In this document: positions 46,399 to 56,987 of the stretch, piece after piece
Layout: each line of letters opens with the position of its first letter
Numbering within the stretch: the stretch's first letter is position 1
DNA from: Psychrobacter immobilis
GTDB taxonomy: Bacteria; Pseudomonadota; Gammaproteobacteria; Pseudomonadales; Moraxellaceae
NCBI RefSeq assembly: GCF_904846065.1
Contig: NZ_CAJGZV010000001.1
Span: 1,674,001-1,738,000 of the forward strand
DNA: 64,000 bases
Reading direction: 5' to 3'
Position numbers and translations under genes: made by a program
The notes under the pieces: model-generated
The model's database searches: none
Seen by the model: the letters and a program-made list of their open reading frames with translations, nothing else
Told to the model about the DNA's origin: nothing

Positions 46399-47469
46399 CT
46401 ACTCTAACGTTATCAATGTATTTAAACGCCGCATTTTACCATTCTTTTCAAGCCATACTTTATCCGCATCATCACGATAACTGTCAAATTGGGGTTTTAG
46501 TGTCACTTCACCTTTATCATTAATAATCCCAAACTTACCCGCTTGCTTATAAGTATAGAGCTGATGATATAGCAGTTTTCTAATCGGTGCGTCTGATGCG
46601 AGGATTAACTTACCATTAGCGTCGATAATTTGAGCGCTAATAATATCCTCTTGAATATCTTCACTCATGCCAGTAGCGGTGCTACCAGCAACTAACGTGC
46701 TGCGTAAAAATAGTAGCGGCTTGGTAGAATTATTAAAAGATTCGATATGTTGGTTGGCAGCGAGTGGAATGATGACATCATTGTTTTGGTCAATAAGCGC
46801 CGTTTTATTTTTAAAGCTGACCTGCAGGTATAATGGCTCGCCTGTACAGGCATTTAACGGATGAATCGCATCATATTGCGGCATTACAGCCCAGTAGCCT
46901 CTATCATCAAGCAATCCTGTTAGCTCGTTATTGTTAGTAACTATAAAATAATCTTGGGCAGAATCGTAATGCGCATGCTCGATATGAGCATTGTCTAACG
47001 GATAAACCCAGCCGCCATGGCGATTGATAATACCCTGTTTGGTGGCATTGCGAGCATCATCTGATGACTTAACGCTGACAATAAAGCTGGTGGCAATATC
47101 CGGTTCGGTTTGAATCTCATCATACTCAAAAGGTACAATTATCTTGCCAACCGCATTAACAACGCCGTATTTACCATTTTGCTGAGCTAATACATGTTTA
47201 TCCATCACTATATAAGCATCAGACAAATTATCCGTGAGGATATTGCCATTTAGATCGTGTAGCTGCTGCGTGCCATTTGTTAATTCAATTAACTTGCCAG
47301 CAAAAGGCTTATTATTTTCGATACGCTCAAAATAACTACTGGGTAAATAACCGGCGCAGCTAATTGTTGCATAAGCAGGGGTAAAACTTAAAGTAACAGC
47401 GATGATTGTGAAGATACCTACCATCATCGGTCGCGCATTCATATGAGTAAGCTGAATCATAATGGGCAT
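46399..47469 (-). CDS. WG-repeat protein, exported
   Basis: About 356 residues with a hydrophobic N-terminal segment (MMVGIFTIIAVTLSFTPAYA) that looks like a signal peptide. Several WG-type repeats follow: GKYGVVNAVGKIIVPFEYDE, LTGLLDDRGYWAVMPQYDAI and GKFGIINDKGEVTLKPQFDS. Such repeats build a beta-propeller-like or solenoid surface; function unknown. Start is uncertain among ATGs at 47469, 47460 and 47442. It lies 31 bp after sbcC on the same strand, so may be its distal operon partner. Confidence 0.8.
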   Translation of the reverse strand: MPIMIQLTHMNARPMMVGIFTIIAVTLSFTPAYATISCAGYLPSSYFERIENNKPFAGKLIELTNGTQQLHDLNGNILTDNLSDAYIVMDKHVLAQQNGKYGVVNAVGKIIVPFEYDEIQTEPDIATSFIVSVKSSDDARNATKQGIINRHGGWVYPLDNAHIEHAHYDSAQDYFIVTNNNELTGLLDDRGYWAVMPQYDAIHPLNACTGEPLYLQVSFKNKTALIDQNNDVIIPLAANQHIESFNNSTKPLLFLRSTLVAGSTATGMSEDIQEDIISAQIIDANGKLILASDAPIRKLLYHQLYTYKQAGKFGIINDKGEVTLKPQFDSYRDDADKVWLEKNGKMRRLNTLITLE

Positions 47470-47499
47470 AACATTGGCCACTCCAAAATTTCTTTAGCA

Positions 47500-50400
47500 T
47501 TAACTGGCTATATGATAGCAGCCTGGACCAGTAATTTTACTAAAGCCTCCTGACAGCTTATCAACTTGAATTTGGGTTAAAATACGCTCTTTTAGGGCTT
47601 GTACGTGTGAGATGACACCAATCAATTTGCCTTCTTGTTGCAAGCTGGTCAAGGTATCTAAAGCAATATCAAGTGACTCTTCATCTAGAGTGCCAAAGCC
47701 TTCATCCAAAAATAATGAATCGACGCGGATATTGTGACTGGCCATCTGCGATAATCCAAGTGCAAGCGCCAAACTGATAATAAACCCTTCACCACCGGAT
47801 AGATTTTTGGTACTGCGTCTCTCGCCACCTTGGTAGTTGTCAATGACATTGAGCTCAAGTGGGTTATTGTCATCCCGAGCCAGCAAATAGCGATCGCTCA
47901 TTTTGTGCAGTTGGGCATTGGCATGTGTCACCATAATATCAAAAGTTAAACCCTGTGCAAAAGTACGATACTTCTTACCACTACTTGACCCTATCAATTC
48001 ATTGAGTTGTCGCCATACTTGCAGGGTCTCTTTTTGCTGAGCAATAGCTTGACGTTGGGCTTGTTGATTGCCTTTTTTCTCTTCATTGTCTTTGAGCTGT
48101 TGACTCATGGCGCCAATCGCCTCAATCAAGCGGTGCAGCTCATTTTGCGCCAGATGCTGCTGCTGAACCAACGTTTCTCTTTCTTCAGTGGTTAAGGGTT
48201 CAGACTTTTTCTTAGTAAGTGCTTGCATGGTTTGAGCCAATAGCGATTGCGCTTGCTTGAGCGTATCACTTATCTTTTGCTGCTGCTCCGTTAGGCTATG
48301 GCGCTCAGCGGTAGGTAGGCGCGCACACATGAAATCTGCCTCATCAATAAAGTCAGAGCTGGCGAGTGCCGCTTTAAAGATATCTTCTTGCATGGTGAGG
48401 GCAGTAGTAGCGGTGGTTAATTGGTCGGTAAGCTGTTGCTGTTTTTCCTGTAATTGCTGAAAGATATGCTCAGCACTGTCTAACTGTCTTTGTGCTGAGG
48501 CCTGTTCAGTATTTGCCTGTTCTACTAAAGCGCGTAATCGTGTGTCTTCTTCATCAGGATTAATAGTGATGTTATTGCTATGATCAGCACCAATATTACG
48601 TGCGTTGTCCGTAAAAATATCGCGCCGTTTAGCCGTTAATTGTTCGAGCATTTCAGTTTTATCAGCAACCGCTTGATTCAGATGATCAAGCTCAGCTTGG
48701 TCTTTATCTAATTGTGCTTGCTTGGTTTCGATTTGCACCGTTACGCTGCCAAGCGCAGTCATCAGGGTTTGTTGCTCACTCTTATACGCATTGAACTGCT
48801 GTTTTAATTGCACCAAGTTACTACGCTGCTGACGAAGTGTATGGATATGAGTGTTATAGTCCATTTCGTTTAGTACAATTCTCTCATCTATACTCGTTAT
48901 CAGCGGCTGCAAGGTGGCAGGCTTTGCGACAGAATCTAATGTATAAGCCAGATACTTATTTAATATCGCTGATATAGCGCCTTTAAGCGTGGTTAATTCA
49001 GCAAAATTTGCGCAGGTTTTTTTGTTGATACCTTCTACAGCCAACAAACCTATCTTAATATTGGTTTCAATCTCATGCATATCACTAGCAAGCTTATACT
49101 GCTGTTGTTCAAGCGTCTCAAGGGTTTTACTTGTTGTCGTAAGCTCAGCGCTCAGCACTTCATATTGACTAAGCGTATTTTTTAGACAAAGCCTGCGCGC
49201 GGCAAATTGGTCTTTAATCGTACCTAGCACTAATAGAGCGTCTTGTATAAGATTGAAATCAGCTGAATCAGTCGTTATCTGCCCACTCAGTAAATCCATG
49301 TCGGCGCCAATCTGCCCGAGTGGATTCATGATGGTGGTGAGGGCGTGAGACTCAGAATAGGTTTTATGCAAAAGTGGCTGTATTAAGCGACCACTGTCTG
49401 CGCACAGTGTTTTTATCTGCTCATATAGTGGGCTTTTTTGTTCTTGCCACTGCTCAATCTGACTTTGAGTAGTGGCATACTCAATACGTTGCTTAGATAA
49501 AGTTTGTTCTAGCGCATTTATCTTCGTATCCAGCTCCTTTATCTGCTGCTGCGTTTGGGCAACTTCGGATGGCTCCTTATCTAACACAGGGTGGTGCTCA
49601 CCATAAGGATGCTCAAGCGCGCCGCAAATCGGGCAAGGGTCTCCCTCTTTTAATTGGCTAATGTAGCGCTCTAAACTTGCGACGTGTTGCCAGGAGTCCA
49701 ACAGCTTTTGCTTATCTTGACGACGATCTTTTGCCTCTATTATGACGGATTCGTTATCAGTAATAGCCGTTGCCAGTTTGACTAATGTCTCATTGAGAGT
49801 GGGCAGGGTGGTGTTTATCTTATTGATTTGCGCCGTAAGCGCAGCCATTTGTTGTGCTTTAAAGATCGCTTGCTCAATCTGGCTGTTGGTGTGGTCAATC
49901 AGTTCTTGCTCGCTACGTAAATCAGCCAATGACTGCTCTTGGGTTAAGCCAGCCTGCTTTTTTTGTAAAGCCGTTGATTCCTCACGTGCCTTGGCAATCA
50001 AAGAGTTAGTGGTGTCTTGCTGCTGCTGACATTTATCAAAGTTGGCCTGATAGTCGCTGGTTTTATGATGATGGTTGTATTTTTCATTTACTAAAGCGGC
50101 ATTGTCTTGTAGCAGCACCTTTAGACGGCTGCACTGACTGTCAAAGTTTGCCGCATCGGTATCGATATCGTGCAGAGCGTCAGCATCACTAAGGTACGTC
50201 TCGATACTCGCCAGCTGGGTGTTGTCTTGATTAAAACGCTCTTTATGATTGTCTATCTCTTGACATAAGCGCTGTATATTGGCTGCTATGGCTTGCTTTC
50301 TTTTGCGATGGTCGTCTAACACATGCCTGTGCTGGGCGATAGTCGCATCCAGCTTGCGGGCTTGTGCAATTTTGGGCAAAGTGGTTTGTAGCTCATTACT

Positions 50401-51471
50401 TGCTGTCTGCGTACGAGCCTTTGCCGCTTGTAGAGCGCTCGTGGCTTGCGTGAGTTGATTTTCTTGCTGCGGCAGTTGATGATTTAGCGACTGCTGTTCA
50501 TCTTGTAAGCGCTTAACGGTGTCACGGTTATGGACAAGCTGGCTGTATTGACTGTCAATCTCCAAGGCTTTATTGGCGGCAATAAGGCGTTTAGCATGAG
50601 GAATAAAATCTGCCTGCGCTTGCTTTGCCGACGTAACATCTTTTTGATAGCTGACGACGTTTTTTTCTAACTCCGCCACGGCATCGAGCCAATTGATTTG
50701 CTCGTTAAGATGCTGATAGTATTGTTGCTGCTCGGTTTGTGCGGTTTGATGCGCTGTTAATTTTTCGCCAATCAGCGCTTCTTCATCTGCTTCTAACAAC
50801 GTTAAGCCATCTAAGCCAAACTGCAACTTGCTCAATATTTCTTCTTCATGACGTTTTTTTTCAAAGACATGGGTTGATATCGTAGCGTAGATATCAGTGC
50901 CAGTGATTTTTTCTAAGATGTCAGCACGTTCATCGGCCTTGGCCTTTAAAAACGCTGAAAAACTCCCTTGAGCCAGTAAGATTGAGCGGGTGAACTGTTG
51001 GAAATCCATTCGTGTCAGCTCAATGATTTTATCTTTGGTGCGTGACAGCTTGCTTTCTAATATTTTATCGCCCGCTGGCACGTCTGCGTTGTCTAGATTG
51101 TCAGTTTCGGACTTTACCAAAGCTATCTCGTGGGTAGCATCTTGCAAGTTACCATCCGCTTTACCATAAGCGCGGCGCTGACCCCATCGGCAGCGATACA
51201 GGGTGCCATTTAAATCAATCACCACTTCAGCGAAACACTCCGCCGTTTGCCGCGTCATGACCTCGTTACTACTTTTGCTGATGCTATTAATCCGCGGCGT
51301 CTCACCATATAGCGCAAGACATATGGCATCCAATATGGTCGTCTTGCCAGCACCCGTTTGCCCAGTAATGGCAAAGATGCCTTCATTAAGAAAAGCGGGG
51401 TCACTAAAATCAATGTGCCATTCGCCTTTCAAAGAATTCAAATTTTTAAGTCGTAGTTCGATTAGGCGCAT
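47500..51471 (-). CDS. sbcC: Exonuclease subunit SbcC
   Basis: Rad50-like ATPase of the SbcCD complex, which opens hairpins and cleaves blocked DNA ends. 1323 residues: Walker A GQTGAGKTT (37-45), long coiled coils (about 200-600 and 640-1150, rich in Gln/Glu/Ala), zinc hook CPIC at 613-616 (GDPCPICGALEH) at the apex, and a C-terminal ATPase lobe with signature LSGGEGFIISLALALG and Walker B LFLDEGFGTLD. It is larger than E. coli SbcC (1048), mainly from the longer coiled coils. sbcD is 103 bp upstream on the same strand. Confidence 0.96.
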   Translation of the reverse strand: MRLIELRLKNLNSLKGEWHIDFSDPAFLNEGIFAITGQTGAGKTTILDAICLALYGETPRINSISKSSNEVMTRQTAECFAEVVIDLNGTLYRCRWGQRRAYGKADGNLQDATHEIALVKSETDNLDNADVPAGDKILESKLSRTKDKIIELTRMDFQQFTRSILLAQGSFSAFLKAKADERADILEKITGTDIYATISTHVFEKKRHEEEILSKLQFGLDGLTLLEADEEALIGEKLTAHQTAQTEQQQYYQHLNEQINWLDAVAELEKNVVSYQKDVTSAKQAQADFIPHAKRLIAANKALEIDSQYSQLVHNRDTVKRLQDEQQSLNHQLPQQENQLTQATSALQAAKARTQTASNELQTTLPKIAQARKLDATIAQHRHVLDDHRKRKQAIAANIQRLCQEIDNHKERFNQDNTQLASIETYLSDADALHDIDTDAANFDSQCSRLKVLLQDNAALVNEKYNHHHKTSDYQANFDKCQQQQDTTNSLIAKAREESTALQKKQAGLTQEQSLADLRSEQELIDHTNSQIEQAIFKAQQMAALTAQINKINTTLPTLNETLVKLATAITDNESVIIEAKDRRQDKQKLLDSWQHVASLERYISQLKEGDPCPICGALEHPYGEHHPVLDKEPSEVAQTQQQIKELDTKINALEQTLSKQRIEYATTQSQIEQWQEQKSPLYEQIKTLCADSGRLIQPLLHKTYSESHALTTIMNPLGQIGADMDLLSGQITTDSADFNLIQDALLVLGTIKDQFAARRLCLKNTLSQYEVLSAELTTTSKTLETLEQQQYKLASDMHEIETNIKIGLLAVEGINKKTCANFAELTTLKGAISAILNKYLAYTLDSVAKPATLQPLITSIDERIVLNEMDYNTHIHTLRQQRSNLVQLKQQFNAYKSEQQTLMTALGSVTVQIETKQAQLDKDQAELDHLNQAVADKTEMLEQLTAKRRDIFTDNARNIGADHSNNITINPDEEDTRLRALVEQANTEQASAQRQLDSAEHIFQQLQEKQQQLTDQLTTATTALTMQEDIFKAALASSDFIDEADFMCARLPTAERHSLTEQQQKISDTLKQAQSLLAQTMQALTKKKSEPLTTEERETLVQQQHLAQNELHRLIEAIGAMSQQLKDNEEKKGNQQAQRQAIAQQKETLQVWRQLNELIGSSSGKKYRTFAQGLTFDIMVTHANAQLHKMSDRYLLARDDNNPLELNVIDNYQGGERRSTKNLSGGEGFIISLALALGLSQMASHNIRVDSLFLDEGFGTLDEESLDIALDTLTSLQQEGKLIGVISHVQALKERILTQIQVDKLSGGFSKITGPGCYHIAS

Positions 51472-51574
51472 GATAGGGTCTTATTTTTATAGGTAGTAAT
51501 AAAAAGGGCAATAATGAGAAATGAAGCTATTATTCTAGCTAGCTTCGATCAACAGCGTTTATGATTACATAATG

Positions 51575-53137
51575 CTATTCAGCTTGAGTATCTTCATGAC
51601 GTAAGTTATAAACGATTTGATCATAGGCGTCACGCAAAGATGATTTTTGCTCATCAGGAATATCATGAGCAATCAAGCAACGCTCGAATACTTCTTGCTC
51701 ATTTAAATCTTGTAGCGTCTCAGAGATCTGTTGTTGATTTAGTACTTTATTATAGGTACGAGTGTTTTTGATTTTTAACACCTCGCACGGCAAATTATCT
51801 ACCATCGTTTGGATATGCTCACGTAACTCGCTGATAATCTCCTCACCCGTATAAATAATTTCGAGCCATACAGACTCTGTTGCATCAAGAGATTGAATGA
51901 CTTTATCTATAGCCTGATTAAGGCACTCCAAATCACCTGAAACTTGTGCTAACTTTTGAAATTTTGGAATAGGGAGGGAGATTACCTGCATCTGCGTCAA
52001 ATTATCGCGATGCAATATTTTGTTGGGAGTATCGAGACTGTTAGTCATTGATTGGTTGTTTTGATCCCGTTGATCAGGGATGTTTTCTGTAGCAGCAGTT
52101 TTGGTCACCTCATTATTTTCTGATTGCTCGTCAAAACCAAACAAGTCATCCATAAATTCCGTCGTCTGACTGGCTGCTTTCTTAGCAGATTTTTCAATCG
52201 GGGTAACGGTATTGGTCAGCTGAGGAATAATGCTTTCAACTATATTATCTGAGGCTGAATTTTGACCGCTAATGTCATTTGCTACTGCACCAAACTGTAC
52301 CAGTAATACTTGTTTTTGCTGTTTTGACTCACCAAATCCCATCGCGATTGGCGAGCCTGAATAGCGAATGCTCTCACGACCACCGACGCGTTGCGGTACG
52401 TGCAAATGTCCAAGCGCCACATAGTCAAAACTTTCATCGAACATGTCAGCAGAAATCTTACCGAGTGAGCCGACATAAAGCTCACGCACACCATCGTCTT
52501 CAGTAGTGGTGCCACCGGCTGCAAATAGATGCCCTGTAGCAATGATGGGAATGTGACGCTGGTGTACTTCAACTAATTTATCTTGATGAGCCTTAGCAAT
52601 GCTAGCTACTTCATCATAATGGGCACGAATGCCTTTAATGACATTGGCATCTTTGCTATCAGCCGACTCGCCAGCCTGAGTGCTACGGACATCACGATCA
52701 CGTAAATAGGGGACAGCCGCAATAATACAATGCGGGTTTCCATTTGTATCGTCTAACACCAATACTTCATTGTTTAAGTCTTCACAAGCGGTACCGATAA
52801 CATGGACGTTTAAAAACTTGAGTACGTTACTTGGTGCATCTAAAAAAGTAGGGGAATCGTGGTTGCCTGCGACGATGACAATATGTTGACAGCATGATTT
52901 TGAAACTTTTCCTAAAAATTCATAATATAGCGCTTGAGCTCTATTGCTTGGGGTCATGGTGTCAAAAATATCACCAGCCACGATTAATATATCCACTTTC
53001 TGTAGGCTAATGGTCTCTTGTAGCCAACTTAAAAAGGCTTCAAATTCCTCATAACGCATTCGTCCATAGAGCCTACGCCCCAAATGCCAGTCGGAAGTGT
53101 GAAGGATAGTGAGAGGTTTGGTAGTAGATACAGGCAT
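51575..53137 (-). CDS. sbcD: Exonuclease subunit SbcD
   Basis: Mre11-like nuclease subunit. Metal-binding motifs are HTSDWHLGRRL (D16, H18), VAGDIFDT, VAGNHDSP, ATGHLF and GHLHVPQ. At 520 residues it is about 120 longer than E. coli SbcD. The extra length is a polar insertion (about 280-385) containing TTEFMDDLFGFDEQSENNE and many Asn/Gln/Thr, placed between the nuclease core and the C-terminal capping domain (QVISLPIPKF onward). It is the first gene of the sbcDC unit. Confidence 0.95.
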   Translation of the reverse strand: MPVSTTKPLTILHTSDWHLGRRLYGRMRYEEFEAFLSWLQETISLQKVDILIVAGDIFDTMTPSNRAQALYYEFLGKVSKSCCQHIVIVAGNHDSPTFLDAPSNVLKFLNVHVIGTACEDLNNEVLVLDDTNGNPHCIIAAVPYLRDRDVRSTQAGESADSKDANVIKGIRAHYDEVASIAKAHQDKLVEVHQRHIPIIATGHLFAAGGTTTEDDGVRELYVGSLGKISADMFDESFDYVALGHLHVPQRVGGRESIRYSGSPIAMGFGESKQQKQVLLVQFGAVANDISGQNSASDNIVESIIPQLTNTVTPIEKSAKKAASQTTEFMDDLFGFDEQSENNEVTKTAATENIPDQRDQNNQSMTNSLDTPNKILHRDNLTQMQVISLPIPKFQKLAQVSGDLECLNQAIDKVIQSLDATESVWLEIIYTGEEIISELREHIQTMVDNLPCEVLKIKNTRTYNKVLNQQQISETLQDLNEQEVFERCLIAHDIPDEQKSSLRDAYDQIVYNLRHEDTQAE

Positions 53138-53410
53138 AATTGAGCTTCATGATGGATAAAAGACATCGATTATTCTAGCAAGAATTGGTGCGATTTGCTT
53201 TGCTATAAACTTACCAGTAAAGCAAAGTAGATAGGAATGAGTAGTTACATTTGACCGTAAATGAAACGATGATCGTTTATTAAAATAATGGCTATTTAAA
53301 AAAGCTGATTAATAAGGCGCGTTGTTAATAGTATTAAGTAACAAATAAATGGTACTAGAAAAGGTCCATATTTAGTAACATCCAAGCCATTATTAATATA
53401 AGGTTATGTT

Positions 53411-54076
53411 ATGTCGTTTATCAGATTATGCACATTGGCTTTAATTGCCACTTCCTCTTTGGCTGCTTGTAGCAGTTATGAGCAAGCAAATATGAATAAT
53501 AAAACCAGTGTGAGTCAAATAAAAGATAGCACCGCGTTTGTCCATTCGATTAAACCTAGTCATTCTGACGCAATCATTGGTCAAGTGACTGAGGTCATCT
53601 CGCAAGACAGAGAGCAGCAAAAAGTCACTATCGTCGCTCAAGATGGACAGACGTATACCGCGGAAATCAGTAAAGCTAACTTTGCTCAGAAAAACGCCCA
53701 TCAAATGCAGAAATTAACCATAGGCGATTATGTTGAAGTGATGGGAGAGCAATCAACATCACAATCAGGGGTAGATAGTAAGCACCACATTACTGTCCAT
53801 GCGATGCCTTATGTTTTACGTAAAATCATCATTGCTGACCATCAAGTAGACTGTGTCGGTGTTGCGCCGCAATCATGTTTACTGACTAAGCCTGCTGAAC
53901 AAGCTAACGCCGACTGGGAGTATCGATATAGTGGTATAGAAGGTTTTGATTTTGAACCTAATTATGAATACACTTTGCTCATCAAGAATACACCTATTAG
54001 CAATCCGCCTGCTGACGCATCATCAATTCGTAGCACGCTAATAAAAGTCATCGAGAAACAAAAGACCAAATATTAA
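53411..54076 (+). CDS. Predicted lipoprotein, unknown function
   Basis: 221 residues with signal peptide and lipobox LAAC (cysteine about residue 20). The mature part contains an OB-like or SH3-like stretch (AIIGQVTEVISQDREQQKVT, then TIGDYVEVMGEQ) and two cysteines in VDCVGVAPQSCLLTKP that could form a disulfide. No family recognised. AAGGT precedes the ATG at 53411. Bounded by a terminator. Confidence 0.7.
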   Translation: MSFIRLCTLALIATSSLAACSSYEQANMNNKTSVSQIKDSTAFVHSIKPSHSDAIIGQVTEVISQDREQQKVTIVAQDGQTYTAEISKANFAQKNAHQMQKLTIGDYVEVMGEQSTSQSGVDSKHHITVHAMPYVLRKIIIADHQVDCVGVAPQSCLLTKPAEQANADWEYRYSGIEGFDFEPNYEYTLLIKNTPISNPPADASSIRSTLIKVIEKQKTKY

Positions 54077-54121
54077 TTGTTAAAAACGAATAGCTCATAA
54101 AAGGTCAATAGCGTTATACTT

Positions 54122-54155
54122 AAAAGCCCTGCTGATCTACTGGCAGGGCTTTTGA
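54122..54155. terminator. Bidirectional terminator between the lipoprotein gene and cysG
   Basis: Perfect 11-bp stem AAAAGCCCTGC / GCAGGGCTTTT with a 10-nt loop; the tails are short on both strands. Confidence 0.7.
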
Positions 54156-54173
54156 GAAATTGAAAATCATACT

Positions 54174-55778
54174 TCAACCAATCACTAACTGCTCCAAACC
54201 ATCATCAGCCGTTGCCAAATTAGCCACCATAGATAACGCATGGGCTTGCTGGCTGGTATGATCTGCCTTTGATGTAGCCGCTGTGCCACCACGTAGCCAG
54301 TTACTAGCTGTAGCGTCACTATTGTTGTTTTTCTGCTGATTTTGCAAATTATACCAAGCCAAATCATGATGGAGTGCGACGACATCACCCATAATGAGCA
54401 AGGCTGGCGTGGGTAGCTGGTTTTTTTCTTGCAACTCAACAATGTCGGCAAGCGTTCCCGTTAATACTTGCTGATTGGGCATACTGGCATTGGAGACAAT
54501 GGCAATCGGGGTATCACTACTGCGCCCTGCATCAATCAAGCCTGTCGTCAAACGCGCCAGCGAATGCAACCCCATATAAAATACGACTGTTTCATCCGTA
54601 TTCAAAAAGCTCTTAAAGTTATTATTGGGCGCGCCAGCCTTTAAAAATCCGGTGACAAAACGTACCGACTGCGAATGGTCACGATGGGTCAGCGGAATGC
54701 CAGCATAGCTTGCGGCGGCATTGGCAGCGGTAATACCAGGTACGACTTGATACGGGATACTGTACGCACGCAAACTCTCAATTTCTTCGCCGCCACGGCC
54801 AAAGATGAAGGGATCACCGCCCTTTAAACGCACCACACGGCGACCCTCTTTTGCGCTATTGATCAACAACTCATTAATGCCTAATTGCGCTACTGCATGA
54901 TTGCTTCGTTTTTTGCCAACAAACACTTTATCAGCATCACGGCGGCATAGGTCTAATACTTGCGGTGAGACGAGCGCATCATAGTAGACGATATCTGCTT
55001 GTTGCATCAAACGCAGCGCTTTAAACGTTAGCAACTCTGGGTCACCTGGGCCTGCACCAACGATATAGACTTCGCCTACATTATTTTGTAGGGTTTGAGG
55101 TTCTGTGGATATATCATTCTCTGTATGTTTTTCAGTGATAATTGATGCTGTTTTATCTAAATCGGCTTGTAATTGTGCCGCCGCTTCAGCTTCATTACCA
55201 GCAAACATCAGCTGACTGACTGGACCTTCAAATGCCTTTTCCCAAAACTGCCTGCGTCCTGTCAGCGTAGGTATTTTAGTTTTCACTTCGCTACGAAAAT
55301 CACCAGCAAGCTTTGCCAATTTACCATAGCCTTGTGGAATCAAGGTTTCGAGGCGAGCGCGTAATAGACGTGCCAACACTGGCGCTTTGCCGTTTGACGA
55401 TATGCCAATCACGATTGGATTGCGATCAACAATCGCAGGGAAGATAAAATCGCATAAATGCGGCGTATCGACGACGTTTACAGGGATATTTAATGCCGTC
55501 GCATCAGCATGTATTTGATGGTTAAGTGTCTCATCGTCAGTGGCAGCAATGATAACGCGTGCGCCTGTCATATAAGTTTTATTATAATTCTCATAAATCA
55601 GCTCATGCTTACTGTCACTGAGCAAGGCTTGTATTTCGTCGCTGATATTTGGCGCAAGAACAGTGATGCGCGCGCCAGCACGGCTGAGCAAATCCGCTTT
55701 ACGTAGCGCCACATCGCCACCGCCAACAATCAGTGCTTTGCGACCTTCTAATTTAAAAAATAGGGGAAAGGTGTTCAT
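54174..55778 (-). CDS. cysG: Siroheme synthase (fused CysG)
   Basis: Trifunctional enzyme making siroheme from uroporphyrinogen III, the cofactor of the sulfite reductase encoded at 59.7-61.4 kb. N-terminal module (1-220): NAD-binding GGGDVALRKADLL, then SSNGKAPVLARLLRARLE, typical of the dehydrogenase/ferrochelatase part. C-terminal module (about 232-480): SUMT signature VGAGPGDPELLTFKALR, VRLKGGDPFIFGRGGEE, VVPGITAANAAASYAGIPLTH split across the active site. The last ~55 residues (QQKNNNSDATASNW to the end) are a low-complexity extension absent from E. coli CysG (457 residues). AGGT precedes the ATG. Confidence 0.95.
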   Translation of the reverse strand: MNTFPLFFKLEGRKALIVGGGDVALRKADLLSRAGARITVLAPNISDEIQALLSDSKHELIYENYNKTYMTGARVIIAATDDETLNHQIHADATALNIPVNVVDTPHLCDFIFPAIVDRNPIVIGISSNGKAPVLARLLRARLETLIPQGYGKLAKLAGDFRSEVKTKIPTLTGRRQFWEKAFEGPVSQLMFAGNEAEAAAQLQADLDKTASIITEKHTENDISTEPQTLQNNVGEVYIVGAGPGDPELLTFKALRLMQQADIVYYDALVSPQVLDLCRRDADKVFVGKKRSNHAVAQLGINELLINSAKEGRRVVRLKGGDPFIFGRGGEEIESLRAYSIPYQVVPGITAANAAASYAGIPLTHRDHSQSVRFVTGFLKAGAPNNNFKSFLNTDETVVFYMGLHSLARLTTGLIDAGRSSDTPIAIVSNASMPNQQVLTGTLADIVELQEKNQLPTPALLIMGDVVALHHDLAWYNLQNQQKNNNSDATASNWLRGGTAATSKADHTSQQAHALSMVANLATADDGLEQLVIG

Positions 55779-55937
55779 AGGATTACCTGTAATTCATTCA
55801 ATGTAAGGTATGTCGCTATTATGATGTATCACAGGCATACGCTCACGTAGCGAATTGGCATTAGCATATTCGTTTTTGTCATGTTAGTGAGGGTTTTTGA
55901 TGTAAAAGGGAATAGGTGAGTCGTGAAATACAGAACT

Positions 55938-55972
55938 AAAAAAGCCACAGGCTTACGTCAAAGCTTGTGGCT
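55938..55972 (-). terminator. Intrinsic terminator for the acyltransferase gene
   Basis: On the minus strand, stem AGCCACAAGCTT / AAGCCTGTGGCT (one G-U) followed by TTTTTTAG. Confidence 0.82.
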
Positions 55973-56036
55973 GTCATTTAAATTAGATTTTTGCATTGGC
56001 TATTAGCAATAAAGAGATTTGACCACGTACAAGAAC

Positions 56037-56987
56037 CTATTCAAACTCACTCAGCATCTTAGTCATACGGGCATCTTTCTGTTGCCAAATATCCTCTAAC
56101 CAATCAAACATCATTTTTTTGGTGGTTTCATCACGGTCATAGCCGCCGTCCATGATGGCAGAAAATAATTCATCTGGTATCTTTAAGCGAGTCACATCGA
56201 CGCCCAAACGGCGAATATTACCTTTCCATAAATCATCATAGTCAGGCGCGCCGTCTGGGTAGACAATGGTCACGTCCAAGATAGAATCCAACTCATTGCC
56301 TAACGCATTAATTGCTAATGACAAACCGCCAGCCCGTGGTTTTAACAAATGCTGATAAGGGGATTTTTGTTGGTCATGTTTTTCTTTAGTAAAGCGCGTA
56401 CCTTCCAAATAGTTTAATAGCGCGAAAGGTTTGTCCTTTAATTGACGACATGCCCGCTTAGCCTCAAGCAAGTTTTGTTTTTTAAGTTCTGGATTCTTGG
56501 CCATCGCTTTGGCAGAAAAGCGCTTCATCATCGGAAAGTCTAAGAAATAAAAGGCTTGACCGATGACAGGGATATAAATCAGATTAAACTTGGTAAAAAA
56601 CCGTGTCAAAGGCAGGGTATCTTGGCTGATATATTGCACAATGCTGGTATCAACCCATGATTGATGGTTGCTTACCAATAGATACTGCTTGTCTTCGCTC
56701 AGGTCGTCAGGCAGGTTAATGCGCCAGTCTTTGTGAGGCAGGGCATGATCAATGACGGCGTTATTACTATTAATCCAGTATTTGGTAATCGCAATCAGCG
56801 CATCATCCGCAGCTTTTGCTCCCGTCAATACTTTTGCCGCTCCCAAAGTCCAGATGGGCAGACCCACCATCGCACTATTGGCAGTAAGAACACTCGTACC
56901 AGTTAAAAAAGAGGCGGTCTTGCCTACCGTTGGTAGCTTATCGTGCAGTTTTTCATAGAGTGAATCGATTTTTTTTATAAAAGACAT
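56037..56987 (-). CDS. 1-acylglycerol-3-phosphate acyltransferase-like protein (YihG-like)
   Basis: PlsC-family membrane acyltransferase of about 316 residues. The HX4D catalytic motif is in SNHQSWVDTSI and the substrate motif in LEGTRFTKEK, with the later GGLSLAINALG region also conserved. An N-terminal hydrophobic stretch around SVLTANSAMVGLPIWTLGA anchors it. Size and motif spacing resemble E. coli YihG, an auxiliary lysophosphatidate acyltransferase. ATG at 56987 is preferred over 57056, which has no ribosome site and would add a non-conserved leader. Confidence 0.88.
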   Translation of the reverse strand: MSFIKKIDSLYEKLHDKLPTVGKTASFLTGTSVLTANSAMVGLPIWTLGAAKVLTGAKAADDALIAITKYWINSNNAVIDHALPHKDWRINLPDDLSEDKQYLLVSNHQSWVDTSIVQYISQDTLPLTRFFTKFNLIYIPVIGQAFYFLDFPMMKRFSAKAMAKNPELKKQNLLEAKRACRQLKDKPFALLNYLEGTRFTKEKHDQQKSPYQHLLKPRAGGLSLAINALGNELDSILDVTIVYPDGAPDYDDLWKGNIRRLGVDVTRLKIPDELFSAIMDGGYDRDETTKKMMFDWLEDIWQQKDARMTKMLSEFE

